A stretch of 64,000 bases of DNA, from the NCBI GenBank assembly GCA_004802705.1, contig SGPL01000004.1:1-64000 (forward strand), read 5' to 3'. The number at the start of each line of letters is the position of its first letter. Position 1 is the stretch's first letter. Below the pieces are notes generated by a model that ran no database searches, was not told the DNA's origin, and worked only from the letters and a program-made list of their open reading frames with translations. This document shows, one piece after another, positions 63,756-64,000 of the stretch. This DNA is from Bondarzewia mesenterica (lineage: Eukaryota > Basidiomycota > Agaricomycetes > Russulales > Bondarzewiaceae). The translations under genes and the position numbers were made by a program.

Positions 63756-64000
63756 ATGTACTATTCCTCGTATTTATTACAGGCTGCTGGTCCTGATAGG
63801 ACGGGCCAACTCAACCGACATCGTTCTCATGCTGCCACAGCTACTGGCCATCTTCTCTCGCCACTAGCTGAGCAGACGGACGTCAAGTATCAAGTGCGTC
63901 AAGGCCTTTCATCGTTTATTTTCTGATTAGACCATAATGTTTTCGTCTGCGATCAACGCTCAACTCTCGGGATTTTTTTCGACCGATGACTCATCTCAAT
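63756..64000 (+). CDS. Probable first exon of a gene running off the window
   Basis: An ATG at 63756 opens a 46-codon exon to 63893, ending at a good GTGCGT donor after KYQ. The peptide contains PDRTGQLNRHRSHAATATGH and HLLSPLAEQTDVKYQ and has no recognised domain. The rest of the window (63894-64000) would be intron or next exon. An alternative is that an upstream exon splices into GCTGCTGG after TTACAG near 63780. Confidence 0.4.

Overview
The window is nuclear DNA from a filamentous basidiomycete, most likely an Agaricomycete. The evidence is gene style and content. Almost every gene is cut by many short GT-AG introns of about 45-100 bp. Protein families include a Git3-like seven-helix receptor, a bifunctional LKR/SDH lysine-degradation enzyme, a fungal-type ATP sulfurylase with an APS-kinase-like tail, a Pcl-type cyclin and a Zn2Cys6 regulator. 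I see no transposon, rRNA, tRNA or CRISPR array. Exon structures were assembled by hand from splice sites. For each spliced gene the summed exon length closes the reading frame, except where one extra base is noted.

Layout. 1-5.7 kb: Wee1 kinase (-). 7.6-11.3 kb: lysine-ketoglutarate reductase/saccharopine dehydrogenase (+). 11.8-13.9 kb: mitochondrial ABC1/ADCK-family protein (-). 16.3-18 kb: seven-helix receptor (+). 18.2-21.6 kb: Golgi tether subunit COG5 (-), facing an uncharacterised membrane protein at 22-23.9 kb (+). 24.3-27.9 kb: oligopeptide transporter with 24 exons (-). 29.8-32 kb: ATP sulfurylase (+). 33-37.3 kb: vigilin/Scp160 multi-KH protein (+). 37.6-40.4 kb: U2 snRNP-associated SR140 (-). 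40.8-43.3 kb: protein phosphatase 5 (-). 43.8-45 kb: secreted lysozyme-like protein (-). 46.7-49 kb: Acr3 arsenite exporter (+), tail to tail with a small bZIP factor (-). 50-51.5 kb: unrecognised membrane protein (-). 52.3-54.3 kb: Pcl-type cyclin (+). 56.5-57.2 kb: small unknown protein (-), sharing a 156-bp promoter with an eIF5-mimic (BZW) protein at 57.3-59.1 kb (+). 60.1-63.2 kb: Zn2Cys6 transcription factor (-). 63.76 kb to the end: probable first exon of a further gene (+).

Most genes are unrelated housekeeping functions (cell cycle, Golgi traffic, translation, splicing, sulfate activation). The one neighbourhood that looks functional is the Acr3 exporter beside a cysteine-bearing bZIP factor, which recalls the yeast ARR1-ARR3 arrangement.

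The strongest structural signal is that seven conserved reading frames are each broken by exactly one extra base inside a homopolymer run (G4, G5, A6, C7, T8, G6 and A9 on the coding strand). In six of them removing one base restores a family-typical protein; in the seventh it joins two coding frames of an unrecognised gene. This looks like systematic homopolymer overcalling in the assembly rather than gene decay. Other curiosities are a 5-nt microexon in the PP5 gene, a 15-nt microexon and a GC-AG intron in the oligopeptide transporter, and a 7-nt first coding exon in COG5.
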